A stretch of DNA of 64,000 nucleotides from RGIG5472 sp051867615 (lineage in GTDB: Bacteria; Bacillota; Clostridia; Oscillospirales; Oscillospiraceae): NCBI GenBank assembly GCA_051867615.1, contig JBJDYU010000021.1, forward strand, positions 4,285-68,284. Reading direction: 5' to 3'. The notes beneath the pieces are model-generated. The model ran no database searches. It was not told the origin of the DNA and saw only the letters and a list, made by a program, of their open reading frames with translations. A program made the position numbers and the translations under genes. This document shows, piece by piece, positions 40,426 through 48,255 of the stretch (its first letter is position 1; the number at the start of each line of letters is the position of its first letter).

Positions 40426-41289
40426 ATGGCTATGAACATCCTTTTCAACGACGACCGGCTCCTGCGCCTCATCACCAACCTCCAGACCCTCACCGGCATC
40501 CGGGCCAATATTCTGGACGTGAACGGCAAGGACATCCATCTGAATATCGCCGACCACAAGGCCTTCTGCCGCAAGCTCAGCGCCTGCCCCCAGGGCCGTG
40601 CCCGCTGCGAGGCCTGCGACGCCAGAGCGGTGGCGGCCTGCGGCGATGCCCGCAGCGTCTACTCTTACCGCTGCCACGCGGGTGTCTGCGAAACGGTCTT
40701 TCCCGTGTACGAGGACGGCGTTCCCATCGCGTTTCTGGTCTTCGGCCAGCTGCTGGACGACTCTCCCATGGAGCAGCAGTGGGAAAACGCCCGGGCCGCT
40801 CTCGGCTGGTACCCCGGGGACATGGAGGAGCTGCGCCAGGCCTTTTTCCAGTTCCGCCAGTACTCCCGTCAGGAGATCGAGGCCTATACGGAAATCCTGA
40901 AGGCTCTGGCCTCCTATATCCAGCTGGAGGGCATGATTCGCACGGCCGAGCATACAGATATGCAGAAGCTGGAAATCTACCTCGATACCCACTACATGGA
41001 AAAGCTGTCCCTGCAGACTATCTCCAAGGAGCTGCACATCGGCCGCACCAAGCTCTGCGCCCTGGCCAAGCAGCTCTCCGGCGGCGAGACCCTCTCCCGC
41101 ATGATCGCCCAGCGGCGCGTCGAGGCCGCCAAGGTGATGCTGCTGCAGGGCGACGCGCCCATCTCCGCCGTGGCGGAGGCCGCAGGCTTCAGCGATTACA
41201 ACTACTTCACCAAGATCTTTAAATCCGTCACCGGCACCACTCCCTCCGCCTTCCGGCGGGAGAGCCGCCAGGCCGGGAGACGGGAGTAA
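40426..41289 (+). CDS. PocR/AraC-family transcriptional regulator
   Basis: 287 aa. Residues 5-165 form a PocR-type sensory domain with its cysteine cluster (CPQGRARCEACDARAVAAC, 53-72) and FPVYEDGVPIAFLVFGQLL. Residues 185-280 form an AraC DNA-binding domain with two HTH motifs (LSLQTISKELHIGRTKLCALAKQL; APISAVAEAAGFSDYNYFTKIFK). The Cys cluster may bind metal. The gene directly precedes a sugar ABC operon whose promoter carries three 20-bp repeats ideally placed for this protein, making local activation likely. Confidence 0.92.
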   Translation: MAMNILFNDDRLLRLITNLQTLTGIRANILDVNGKDIHLNIADHKAFCRKLSACPQGRARCEACDARAVAACGDARSVYSYRCHAGVCETVFPVYEDGVPIAFLVFGQLLDDSPMEQQWENARAALGWYPGDMEELRQAFFQFRQYSRQEIEAYTEILKALASYIQLEGMIRTAEHTDMQKLEIYLDTHYMEKLSLQTISKELHIGRTKLCALAKQLSGGETLSRMIAQRRVEAAKVMLLQGDAPISAVAEAAGFSDYNYFTKIFKSVTGTTPSAFRRESRQAGRRE

Positions 41290-41290
41290 A

Positions 41291-41344
41291 CCGTACATAT
41301 TTTCGCCCTCGTGTACGATTTTTCTAAAATGCGTACTTTTCTTC
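41291..41344 (+). promoter_or_regulatory. Three 20-bp tandem repeats, candidate AraC operator
   Basis: GTAC....TTTC units start at 41293, 41313 and 41333, exactly 20 bp apart (two helical turns); the third reads CTTC in its second half. They end at the -35 position of the promoter at 41369. Confidence 0.6.
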
Positions 41345-41368
41345 CTATTCTATATCCAATTTTCCCAT

Positions 41369-41374
41369 TATAAT
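41369..41374 (+). promoter_or_regulatory. -10 box of the sugar ABC operon
   Basis: Perfect TATAAT, but the -35 position reads TATTCT, far from consensus. A strong -10 with no -35 next to repeats implies an activator-dependent promoter. The leader is ~110 nt. Confidence 0.6.
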
Positions 41375-41493
41375 GGCTACAGGTAAGTGAAAATTTTGTC
41401 TAATTCTAACGACATTTTCCTCGCCGCCTTTCAACTGTGTGTCAAGCGCAAGCTTTTCACAAATATCATCTTTATGGAAAAGGAGATCACAAG

Positions 41494-42747
41494 ATGAAGA
41501 AGTTTCTTGCACTGATCCTTGCTCTGGTCATGTCTCTGTCTCTGGTCGCCTGCGGCAGCAGCAGCGGCGATGGCGGGAGCGAGGACAACGGCGACGCCGA
41601 GGGCGTCACCCTTGACATCATGGTCGCTGAGTACGGCCAGAACACCGCTGCCTGGTGGAAGCAGTTCGAGGCTGACTTCGAAGCTGCCAACGAGGGCATC
41701 GACCTCGTGATCGACGTCGTTTCCTGGAACGACATCACCACCAAGGTCAACACCCGCATCGGTAACGACGACGCTCCCGACATCCTGAACATCGACAGCT
41801 TCGCCGATTATCAGGCTGAGGGCCTGCTCCTCCCCGCTGAGGACTACATCTCCGCCGAGACCTATGCCAAGTTCTATCAGTCCTTCCTGGATCAGTCCAT
41901 CGTGGACGGCACCGTCTGGGCAGTGCCCGATCTGGCTTCCTGCCGCGCCATGTACTACAACAAGGACATCCTCGAGGCTGCCGGCTGCGAAGTGCCCACC
42001 ACCTGGGATGAGCTGCGCGATGTCTGCGAGGCCATCAAGGCTTACGATCCCGAGATCTATCCCTGGGGCGTTGACATGACCACCGACGAGGGCCAGGCCT
42101 GCTTCGCCTACTACATCTGGAACAACGGCGGCGACTTCACCGACGCTGACGGCAACTGGACTCTGAACGATCCCAAGAACGTGGAAGCCATCGAGTTCAT
42201 CGTCGGCCTCGTCAAGGACGGCCTGACCAACACCGACCCCGCCACCGAGACCCGCTATGTCAACCAGGATATGTTCGGCGCCGGCAAGGTCGCGATGATG
42301 ATCGGCCCCAACTCCATCCCCACCTACATCGCTGACGGCGGCTACGAGGTCAACTGGGGCGTCGCCGGTATCCCCTGCACCACCGGCAACTCCATCGCCC
42401 ACGGCGTTATGGACCGCTTCATGTGCTTCGACAACGGTTACACCGATGCCCAGATGGAAGCCATCAAGACCTTCTTCGACTTCTTCTATGAGGACACCCG
42501 TTATTCTGAGTGGGTCCTGATGGAAGGCTTCCTGCCCGCCACCAGCGCCGGCGGCGAGGCTATGGCTGCCGCCGATCCCGACAACGCTGCGTGGATCGAC
42601 ATCGTCGGCACCGCCAAGTTCTATCCTCAGTCCAAGGCTGAGTGGGCAGACGTCAAGACCGGCGTTATCAACGTCGAGCAGCAGGCTCTGCAGGGCGGCA
42701 ACGTCCAGGAGCTGCTGGATGCACTGCAGGCTCAGATCGCCGGCTGA
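41494..42747 (+). CDS. Sugar ABC transporter substrate-binding lipoprotein (CUT1)
   Basis: 417 aa. Lipobox LVAC (Cys20), Gly/Ser/acidic linker, then a family-1 solute-binding domain: VTLDIMVAEYGQNTAAWWKQF, DDAPDILNIDSFADYQAEG, AVPDLASCRAMYYNKDILEAAG and 'VAMMIGPNSIPTYIADGGYEVNWG'. It binds an oligosaccharide or amino-sugar disaccharide outside the membrane. Substrate is not readable from sequence; the neighbouring hexosamine genes make an N-acetylhexosamine-containing sugar plausible. SD aaaggag. Two strong stem-loops follow the gene. Confidence 0.94.
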   Translation: MKKFLALILALVMSLSLVACGSSSGDGGSEDNGDAEGVTLDIMVAEYGQNTAAWWKQFEADFEAANEGIDLVIDVVSWNDITTKVNTRIGNDDAPDILNIDSFADYQAEGLLLPAEDYISAETYAKFYQSFLDQSIVDGTVWAVPDLASCRAMYYNKDILEAAGCEVPTTWDELRDVCEAIKAYDPEIYPWGVDMTTDEGQACFAYYIWNNGGDFTDADGNWTLNDPKNVEAIEFIVGLVKDGLTNTDPATETRYVNQDMFGAGKVAMMIGPNSIPTYIADGGYEVNWGVAGIPCTTGNSIAHGVMDRFMCFDNGYTDAQMEAIKTFFDFFYEDTRYSEWVLMEGFLPATSAGGEAMAAADPDNAAWIDIVGTAKFYPQSKAEWADVKTGVINVEQQALQGGNVQELLDALQAQIAG

Positions 42748-42779
42748 TTGCTGAACTAATCGGTTCCAAGGCATGAGAG

Positions 42780-42805
42780 TGGGCCGGGCTTTATGGCCCG
42801 GCCCA
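42780..42805 (+). repeat. Stem-loop after the sugar-binding protein gene
   Basis: TGGGCCGGGC / GCCCGGCCCA, 10 bp, followed by TTCTGTC. Partial terminator or 3' stabiliser. Confidence 0.55.
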
Positions 42806-42821
42806 TTCTGTCTATGGCTGT

Positions 42822-42871
42822 GCAGTGATCTTCAAAGCCCGCTCCGGCTCCCGGGTTTTGAAGATCGCTGC
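42822..42871 (+). repeat. Long inverted repeat before the permease gene
   Basis: GCAGTGATCTTCAAA / TTTGAAGATCGCTGC, 15 bp with one G-U, 20-nt GC-rich loop. With the previous hairpin it probably separates messages for binding protein and permeases. Confidence 0.55.
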
Positions 42872-42907
42872 AACAAAGAGTGATCATACCCAGAGGGAGG
42901 TAACAGC

Positions 42908-43789
42908 GTGAACAAGAAACTGCTCCGTAAGGCAGAACCCTATCTGTGGATCCTGCCCAGCATCATCCTGATGACCGTTTTCATCATCGTCCCCATCTTC
43001 TATGTGTTCGCCACCGCCTTCGGCGAGGTGAACAAGTTCGGCAAGATCAAGGGCTTCGGCGGGCTTAGCAACTTCGTCAAAGTGCTCCAGAACCCGGAGA
43101 TCGGCCGCGTCTTCGCCAACACCATCGTCTGGACGGTGCTGGTGGTCGTGATCAGTACGGTGCTGGGCTTCATTCTGGCGCTGATCCTGAACAACGAGTT
43201 CAAGGGCCGCAAGATCGCCCGCGCCATCGTGGTCTTCCCCTGGGCCACCACGCTGGTCATTCAGGCCAGCGTCTGGAGCTTCATCATCAACAAGGACTAC
43301 GGCGCGCTGAACACCCTGCTCAAGACCTTCGGCATCATTCAGACAAACATCGACTGGACGCCCACGCCAGAGGCCTTCTTCGCCTGGGAGATCGCCTGCG
43401 GCATCTTCGTCACCATCCCCTTCGTGTGCTTCACGGTGCTGTCGGGCCTGCAGAGCATCGACGGCTCTCTCTACGAGGCCGCCACCGTGGACGGCGCGAA
43501 CTACTGGCAGAAGCTGTTCAAGATCACCATTCCTCTGGTCAGGCCCAGCCTCACCGTTTCCACCGTTCTGAACATCATCTACGTCTTCAACTCCTTCCCC
43601 ATCATCTGGACCATCACCAAGGGCGACCCGGCCTACATGACCGACACGCTTGTGACATACCTCTACAAGCTGAATTTCTACAACGGCAGACCCGGTGAAG
43701 CCGCCGCCGTCTCCGTCATCGGCTTTGTGATCCTGCTGGCCTGCGCCAGTGTCTACATGGTATCCACGCTGAAGAAAGGAGACGAATGA
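42908..43789 (+). CDS. Sugar ABC transporter permease 1 (MalF/UgpA type)
   Basis: 293 aa, GTG start with SD agggaggt. Six membrane helices; N-terminal PYLWILPSIILMTVFIIVPI and the EAA loop SLYEAATVDGANYWQKLFKITIPLVRPSL are typical of the CUT1 MalF partner. It forms a heterodimer with the permease encoded next (4-bp overlap). Confidence 0.95.
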   Translation: MNKKLLRKAEPYLWILPSIILMTVFIIVPIFYVFATAFGEVNKFGKIKGFGGLSNFVKVLQNPEIGRVFANTIVWTVLVVVISTVLGFILALILNNEFKGRKIARAIVVFPWATTLVIQASVWSFIINKDYGALNTLLKTFGIIQTNIDWTPTPEAFFAWEIACGIFVTIPFVCFTVLSGLQSIDGSLYEAATVDGANYWQKLFKITIPLVRPSLTVSTVLNIIYVFNSFPIIWTITKGDPAYMTDTLVTYLYKLNFYNGRPGEAAAVSVIGFVILLACASVYMVSTLKKGDE

Positions 43790-44652
43790 TCATGTCCGCA
43801 CCCACGCTTCGTAAGCCCGTCTCCGGCAAGAGAGCGGTCAGCCGCGCCCTGCTCTATCTTGTCGTCATCGACATCTGTCTGCTGATCCTCTATCCCTACT
43901 TCGTTATGTTCTGCACCGCGCTGAAGAGCCGGGCGGAGATCTTCGCCGTGAACGGCACCATCTTCCCCATCGAGCCTCTCTGGTCCAACTTCGTGGAGAT
44001 CTGGTCTCTCGCGCCCATCGCGCAGTATATGCTGAACTCCCTGCTGGTGGCAGGCGGCTCTACGATCATCGCCATCCTCTGCGGCATCCCCGCGGCCTAT
44101 GCCCTGAGCCGCATGAAGTTCAAGGGCCAGACCGCGTTCCTGGGCTTCGTCATCGTCTCGCAGATGTTCGCCCCCGTGGTGCTGCTGATCGGTATCTACA
44201 AGATCCTCGCCGCCTTCAGCCTGACGGACAGCCGTCTCGGCCTGATCTTCATCAACGCCGCCTTTAACCAGGCCTTTACCATCTGGCTGCTGCGCGGCAC
44301 GTTCCTCGGCATCTCCTCGGAAATGGAGCAGGCCGCCACCATCGACGGCTGCAACCGCTTCCAGGCCATGTTCCGCGTGCTGCTGCCCGTGGCGGCCCCC
44401 GGCATCGTCACCACGCTGATCTTCATCTTCATCAATGCGTGGAACGAGTATACCGTGGCCCTCTGCATTATCTCCAGCAACGCGCTCAAGCCCATCACCG
44501 TGGGTATCAACATCTTCAACGGCTACAACATGATCCAGTGGCAGTACCTGTTTGCCGCCTCGATCTTCGCCATCATCCCGGTGGTCATCATGTTCATGTG
44601 CATCGAAAAGCACCTGGTCTCCGGTCTGACCTCCGGCGGCGTGAAGGGCTAA
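43786..44652 (+). CDS. Sugar ABC transporter permease 2 (MalG/UgpE type)
   Basis: 288 aa. Helices and the EAA loop EMEQAATIDGCNRFQAMFRVLLPVAAPG mark the MalG partner; 'AYALSRMKFKG' is also typical. ATG 43786 overlaps the previous stop (ATGA); ATG 43792 is an alternative with a better SD distance (aaaggag, 10 nt). No ATPase gene follows, so the transporter must share a MsmK-like ATPase encoded elsewhere, as is common for CUT1 systems. Confidence 0.95.
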   Translation: MIMSAPTLRKPVSGKRAVSRALLYLVVIDICLLILYPYFVMFCTALKSRAEIFAVNGTIFPIEPLWSNFVEIWSLAPIAQYMLNSLLVAGGSTIIAILCGIPAAYALSRMKFKGQTAFLGFVIVSQMFAPVVLLIGIYKILAAFSLTDSRLGLIFINAAFNQAFTIWLLRGTFLGISSEMEQAATIDGCNRFQAMFRVLLPVAAPGIVTTLIFIFINAWNEYTVALCIISSNALKPITVGINIFNGYNMIQWQYLFAASIFAIIPVVIMFMCIEKHLVSGLTSGGVKG

Positions 44653-44672
44653 ACCCAAAAGCGAATACATAC

Positions 44673-44707
44673 AAAAAAAGACGTCCCGCTCAGCGGGACG
44701 TCTTTTT
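44673..44707. terminator. Bidirectional terminator between sugar ABC operon and hexosamine operon
   Basis: AAAAAGACGTCCCGCT-CA-GCGGGACGTCTTTTT, T-runs on both strands between convergent operons. Confidence 0.92.
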
Positions 44708-44747
44708 ATCTCATGTATCTTTTGTTTTTCGCCTGTATCATTTAGTA

Positions 44748-46124
44748 TCAGCCGATGACGGGCAGGCTCGCGGCGGCCACGCTCTGGCCCACGCGGCGGG
44801 TCTTTTCATCCGGCAGCATCACCGTCATGGAGGCGGCCAGCTCCGGATACTCCTCGGCGAGGATGCGGTTGCATTCGCTGACGATGAGGTCGCCGCCCAC
44901 GCCGGAGGCCACGCGGCCCAGCACCAGCAGATGGCGGATGGTGTAGAAGCGGCTGTACAGCACCAAAGTGTGGGCCAGATACGCGCCGATGCTGCGGAAG
45001 ATATCCCTGGCGTTCTCCGCGCCCTGCTCCGCCAGCTTCTGCACTTCCTTCAGCTTCTCCGCGGGGCTGAGAGACTCCGCGAGAGTGATGCCCGCCCTGG
45101 GGGCCAGCTTGATCACCGCGTCCTGAGAGAAATACTTGCAGCCCACGCCGTAGTCCGTGGACCACTCGTCCTGCATGGCGCTCTCGCTCAGGTCCACCGG
45201 GGCGAAAGCCAGCTCATTGAACCAGCCGAGAACGTTGCCGTCCTCCGCCACATAGCCCGCCGCCTCGGAGGTGCCCATGGCGATGCCCATCACCGCGCCG
45301 GAGCCAAGGCTCATGGAGCCGGCAAGGGCGGTCACGTCGCCGTCGTTGGCCACCACGAGAGGCACGTCACCGATCTCCTTCGCCGCCCGCTCGTAGATGG
45401 ACTTCACCTCTTCCCGGCGCTCCCGGGGGACCTTGATGAAGAGAGAGGCCACCATGGGGCTGTTGCCCACGAACACGCCCGCGGAGGAGACGCCGATGGC
45501 GTCCACCCGGGGCATTTTGGACGCGGCGGTGCGGAAAGCCTCCACGATGCCCTGGAAGTGATAGTTGGGGTCGGTCTGGGTCTTGGGATGCCACACCACT
45601 TCCTCGGAGTAAACGGTCTTGCCGTCCACCACGGCAGAAACCTTGCGGTCGGAGCCGCCGGCGTCAAAGCCGATGCGGCAGCCCTCCAGATGGCCGCCCA
45701 CGGAGAGCGTGGCTTCCCGGGCCTCCGGGAAGTGGGCCTCATCCGTCACGACGATCTCGAAGGGACGCTCGTACACGTCCTCCATAAAGCCCTTGTCAAA
45801 ATGGCGCGCGCCGCTTTCGGTGTAGGCCTTCTGCAGCTCCGCCGCCTGCTCGTCGCAGCCGCAGAGATAGACCTTGAAGCCGCCCACGCTCCAGAGCAGG
45901 AACTTCACCAGCCGGTCCACAAAGACCTGATTGGCGGCGGCGAAGTCCGCGCCGCGCAGCGCGGAGCGGAACACGGAGATCTTGCCGTCCTCCCGCTCCA
46001 CCGCCACGGAGAAGGGATGCGCCGCCTCCTTCAGATAGGCGTTCATCCAGACGCCGTAGGGTACGAATTCCCCATCCAGCACGGGGATGTTCCGGATGCT
46101 ATACTCGATTCCAAGATGCTTCAT
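44748..46124 (-). CDS. ROK-like sugar kinase/ASKHA protein with N-terminal extension
   Basis: 458 aa, longer than typical ROK kinases (~300). Residues 1-145 form a distinct N-terminal domain (IEYSIRNIPVLDGEFVPYGVWMNAYLKE). The ATPase core has phosphate loops RIGFDAGGSDRKVSAVVDG and 'VANDGDVTALAGSM' followed by AMGTSEAAGYV, and a late ROK-like 'LLVLGRVASGVGGDLIV'. The ROK zinc signature is not visible. It probably phosphorylates a sugar, but it might act as a sensor. Last gene of the operon with galE and a NahK-like kinase. ATG 46124 follows gagggaag. Confidence 0.72.
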   Translation of the reverse strand: MKHLGIEYSIRNIPVLDGEFVPYGVWMNAYLKEAAHPFSVAVEREDGKISVFRSALRGADFAAANQVFVDRLVKFLLWSVGGFKVYLCGCDEQAAELQKAYTESGARHFDKGFMEDVYERPFEIVVTDEAHFPEAREATLSVGGHLEGCRIGFDAGGSDRKVSAVVDGKTVYSEEVVWHPKTQTDPNYHFQGIVEAFRTAASKMPRVDAIGVSSAGVFVGNSPMVASLFIKVPRERREEVKSIYERAAKEIGDVPLVVANDGDVTALAGSMSLGSGAVMGIAMGTSEAAGYVAEDGNVLGWFNELAFAPVDLSESAMQDEWSTDYGVGCKYFSQDAVIKLAPRAGITLAESLSPAEKLKEVQKLAEQGAENARDIFRSIGAYLAHTLVLYSRFYTIRHLLVLGRVASGVGGDLIVSECNRILAEEYPELAASMTVMLPDEKTRRVGQSVAAASLPVIG

Positions 46125-46168
46125 CTTTACTTCCCTCACTTTCTTTATGTTCGCCGCTCAATCGGCGC

Positions 46169-47185
46169 TCAGTCGGCGTAGCCGTTGGGGTTCTTGCTCT
46201 GCCAGGCCCAGGTGTCGCGGCACATCTCATCGAGGCCGTACTGCGCCTTCCAGCCCAGCTCCTCCGCGCTCTTGGCGGGGTCCGCGTACACCATGCCGAG
46301 ATCGCCCGGACGGCGGGGCGCGATGCGGTAGGGCACCTTCTGCCCCGTGACCCGCTCGAAAGCCTTCACCATATCCAGCACGCTGTAGCCGGTGCCGGTG
46401 CCGAGATTGAAAACGCCCTCGCCCTTGTGGGTGCGCATATAGTCGATGGCCGCCACATGGCCCCGGGCCAGGTCCACCACATGGATGTAATCCCGCACGC
46501 CGGTCCCGTCGGGGGTGTCGTAGTCGTCGCCGAAAACGTTCAGGTATTCCCGGCGGCCGATGGCCACCTGGGAGATGTAGGGCATCAGGTTGTTGGGGAT
46601 GCCCTGGGGGTCCTCGCCGATGAGACCGCTGCTGTGGGCGCCGATGGGGTTGAAGTAGCGCAGCAGCACCACGCTCCACTCCTCATCCGCCTTGGCGGTG
46701 TCCCGCAGGATCTGCTCGGACATATACTTGGTCCAGCCATAGGGGTTGGTGCAGCTGCCGGTGCGGCAGCCCTCCCGCAGGGGCATGGCGTTGTCGCCGG
46801 AATAGACCGTGGCGGAGGAGGAGAACACGATGTTCTTCACTCCATGCGCCCGCATGGCCTGGCAGAGGGTCATGGTGGAGTTCAGGTTGTTGTCGTAGTA
46901 CTCCAGCGGCATACTCACCGACTCGCCCACGGCCTTCAGCCCGGCGAAGTGGATGGCGCAGTCGATGTCATGCTTTTCAAAGATGCGGTCGAGAGCCGCC
47001 CGGTCCCTGACATCATTTTTGTAAAATGCCAGCTTTTTCCCGGTGATCTGCTCGACGCGCTCCAGAGACTTGGGATTGCTGTTGACGAGGTTGTCGATCA
47101 CCACCACGTCCATGCCCCGCTCCAGCAGCTCCACGCAGGTGTGGCTGCCGATATACCCGGCGCCACCGGTCACAAGTACGCTCAT
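46169..47185 (-). CDS. galE: UDP-glucose/UDP-GlcNAc 4-epimerase
   Basis: 338 aa, extended SDR. NAD motif TGGAGYIG (6-13), Ser124 in SSSATVY, catalytic Tyr149 and Lys153 in NPYGWTKYM, C-terminal 'RRPGDLGMVYADPAKS'. It interconverts UDP-Glc and UDP-Gal and, in many Gram-positives, also UDP-GlcNAc and UDP-GalNAc. Its start overlaps the NahK-like stop by 4 bp (ATGA). The context with an N-acetylhexosamine kinase suggests it closes a Leloir-type cycle for amino sugars. Confidence 0.95.
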   Translation of the reverse strand: MSVLVTGGAGYIGSHTCVELLERGMDVVVIDNLVNSNPKSLERVEQITGKKLAFYKNDVRDRAALDRIFEKHDIDCAIHFAGLKAVGESVSMPLEYYDNNLNSTMTLCQAMRAHGVKNIVFSSSATVYSGDNAMPLREGCRTGSCTNPYGWTKYMSEQILRDTAKADEEWSVVLLRYFNPIGAHSSGLIGEDPQGIPNNLMPYISQVAIGRREYLNVFGDDYDTPDGTGVRDYIHVVDLARGHVAAIDYMRTHKGEGVFNLGTGTGYSVLDMVKAFERVTGQKVPYRIAPRRPGDLGMVYADPAKSAEELGWKAQYGLDEMCRDTWAWQSKNPNGYAD

Positions 47186-48255
47186 CTCGTCTCCTCCTTT
47201 ACGATGCGCTCCATCTCGCTCCACTTCTTCTCCATGTCCGCCACGAGCTTAAACTGGGTGCGGCAGCGGTCCAGATTGTGGGTATCATAACGGGTGGCGA
47301 AGTACTTGTCGCCGTCGAGATAGTCCGTCAGGAAGCGCACGCCGCACTCCAGGGTCATCATCTTCGCGCCCATGGGCAGCATCCTGCGCTCCTGCTCCGT
47401 CAGCCCCGGGCAGGCCTCCAGATAGCCCCGGGTGTAGGTGCGGAACAGATCAAGGCTCATCTCCACCTTACTCAGGTCCTTCTCATCCTCCGCCGCGGTG
47501 GAGGCGCCGAAGCGGATGGAGTCGCCGAAGTCATACAGGCTCAGGCCCGGCATCACCGTGTCCAGGTCGATGACGCAGAGGGCCTTTTTGGTCTTTGCGT
47601 CCAGCATGACGTTGTTGAGCTTGGTGTCATTGTGGGTCACGCGGGTGGGAAGCAGGCCCGCCGCCTGCTGCTCCACGAGAATGGAAGCCTGCTCCGCCCG
47701 GGCCAGTGCAAAGTCGATCTCCGCCTGCACGCCCGCGGCCCGGCCGCAGGGATCGGCGGCCAGCTTCTCCCGGAAGATGCGGTAGCGGTCGGCGGTGTTG
47801 TGGAAGTTGGGGATGGTTTCATGCAGGGTCTTGGCAGGGAAATCCTTCAGCAGCTCCTGAAAGCGGCCGAAGCCGATGGCGCTCTGGTAGAAGTCCTCCG
47901 CCGTCTCCGCCGCCTGCAGGCAGACGGAATCCTCGATGAAGTCGTACATACGCCAGTAGCTGCCGTCGTCGCAGGTCAGGAAGCACGCGCCCTCCTTCGT
48001 GGGCACCAGAGTCAGCGTGCCCCGGGGATCGTCGGTCCGCTCGCGCAGGAAAGAGGTGACGGCCTCAATGTTCTCCATCAGCGCGGGCACATCGTGGAAA
48101 GCCCGGGTGCTGATCTTCTGCAGGATGTAACGTCTCTTCGCCTGAGAGACCACCAGATAGGTCACGTTCACATGGCCGCAGCCGTAAGGCTCGCAGCTCT
48201 CCGCCGGCGCGTCCAGACAAAAGCGGCTCAGAATGCCGCGCAGCTCTTCGTTCAT
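47182..48255 (-). CDS. NahK-like N-acetylhexosamine 1-kinase (APH fold)
   Basis: 357 aa, aminoglycoside-phosphotransferase fold. Catalytic loop VTHNDTKLNNVMLD and metal-binding VIDLDTV are intact; the N-lobe reads EPYGCGHVNVTYLVV. NahK/LnpB of bifidobacteria has this architecture and phosphorylates GlcNAc/GalNAc at C1 during lacto-N-biose use. The neighbours, a sugar-1-P nucleotidyltransferase and galE, are the same partners. ATG 48255 overlaps the previous stop by 4 bp with SD aggag. No lacto-N-biose phosphorylase is in the window. Confidence 0.85.
   Translation of the reverse strand: MNEELRGILSRFCLDAPAESCEPYGCGHVNVTYLVVSQAKRRYILQKISTRAFHDVPALMENIEAVTSFLRERTDDPRGTLTLVPTKEGACFLTCDDGSYWRMYDFIEDSVCLQAAETAEDFYQSAIGFGRFQELLKDFPAKTLHETIPNFHNTADRYRIFREKLAADPCGRAAGVQAEIDFALARAEQASILVEQQAAGLLPTRVTHNDTKLNNVMLDAKTKKALCVIDLDTVMPGLSLYDFGDSIRFGASTAAEDEKDLSKVEMSLDLFRTYTRGYLEACPGLTEQERRMLPMGAKMMTLECGVRFLTDYLDGDKYFATRYDTHNLDRCRTQFKLVADMEKKWSEMERIVKEETR

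Noticed and set aside
41431..42774. 447-codon minus-strand ORF opposite the sugar-binding protein
   Set aside because: Shadow of a lipoprotein gene with clear SD, lipobox and domain; the antisense product is Val/Gly/Leu-rich nonsense.
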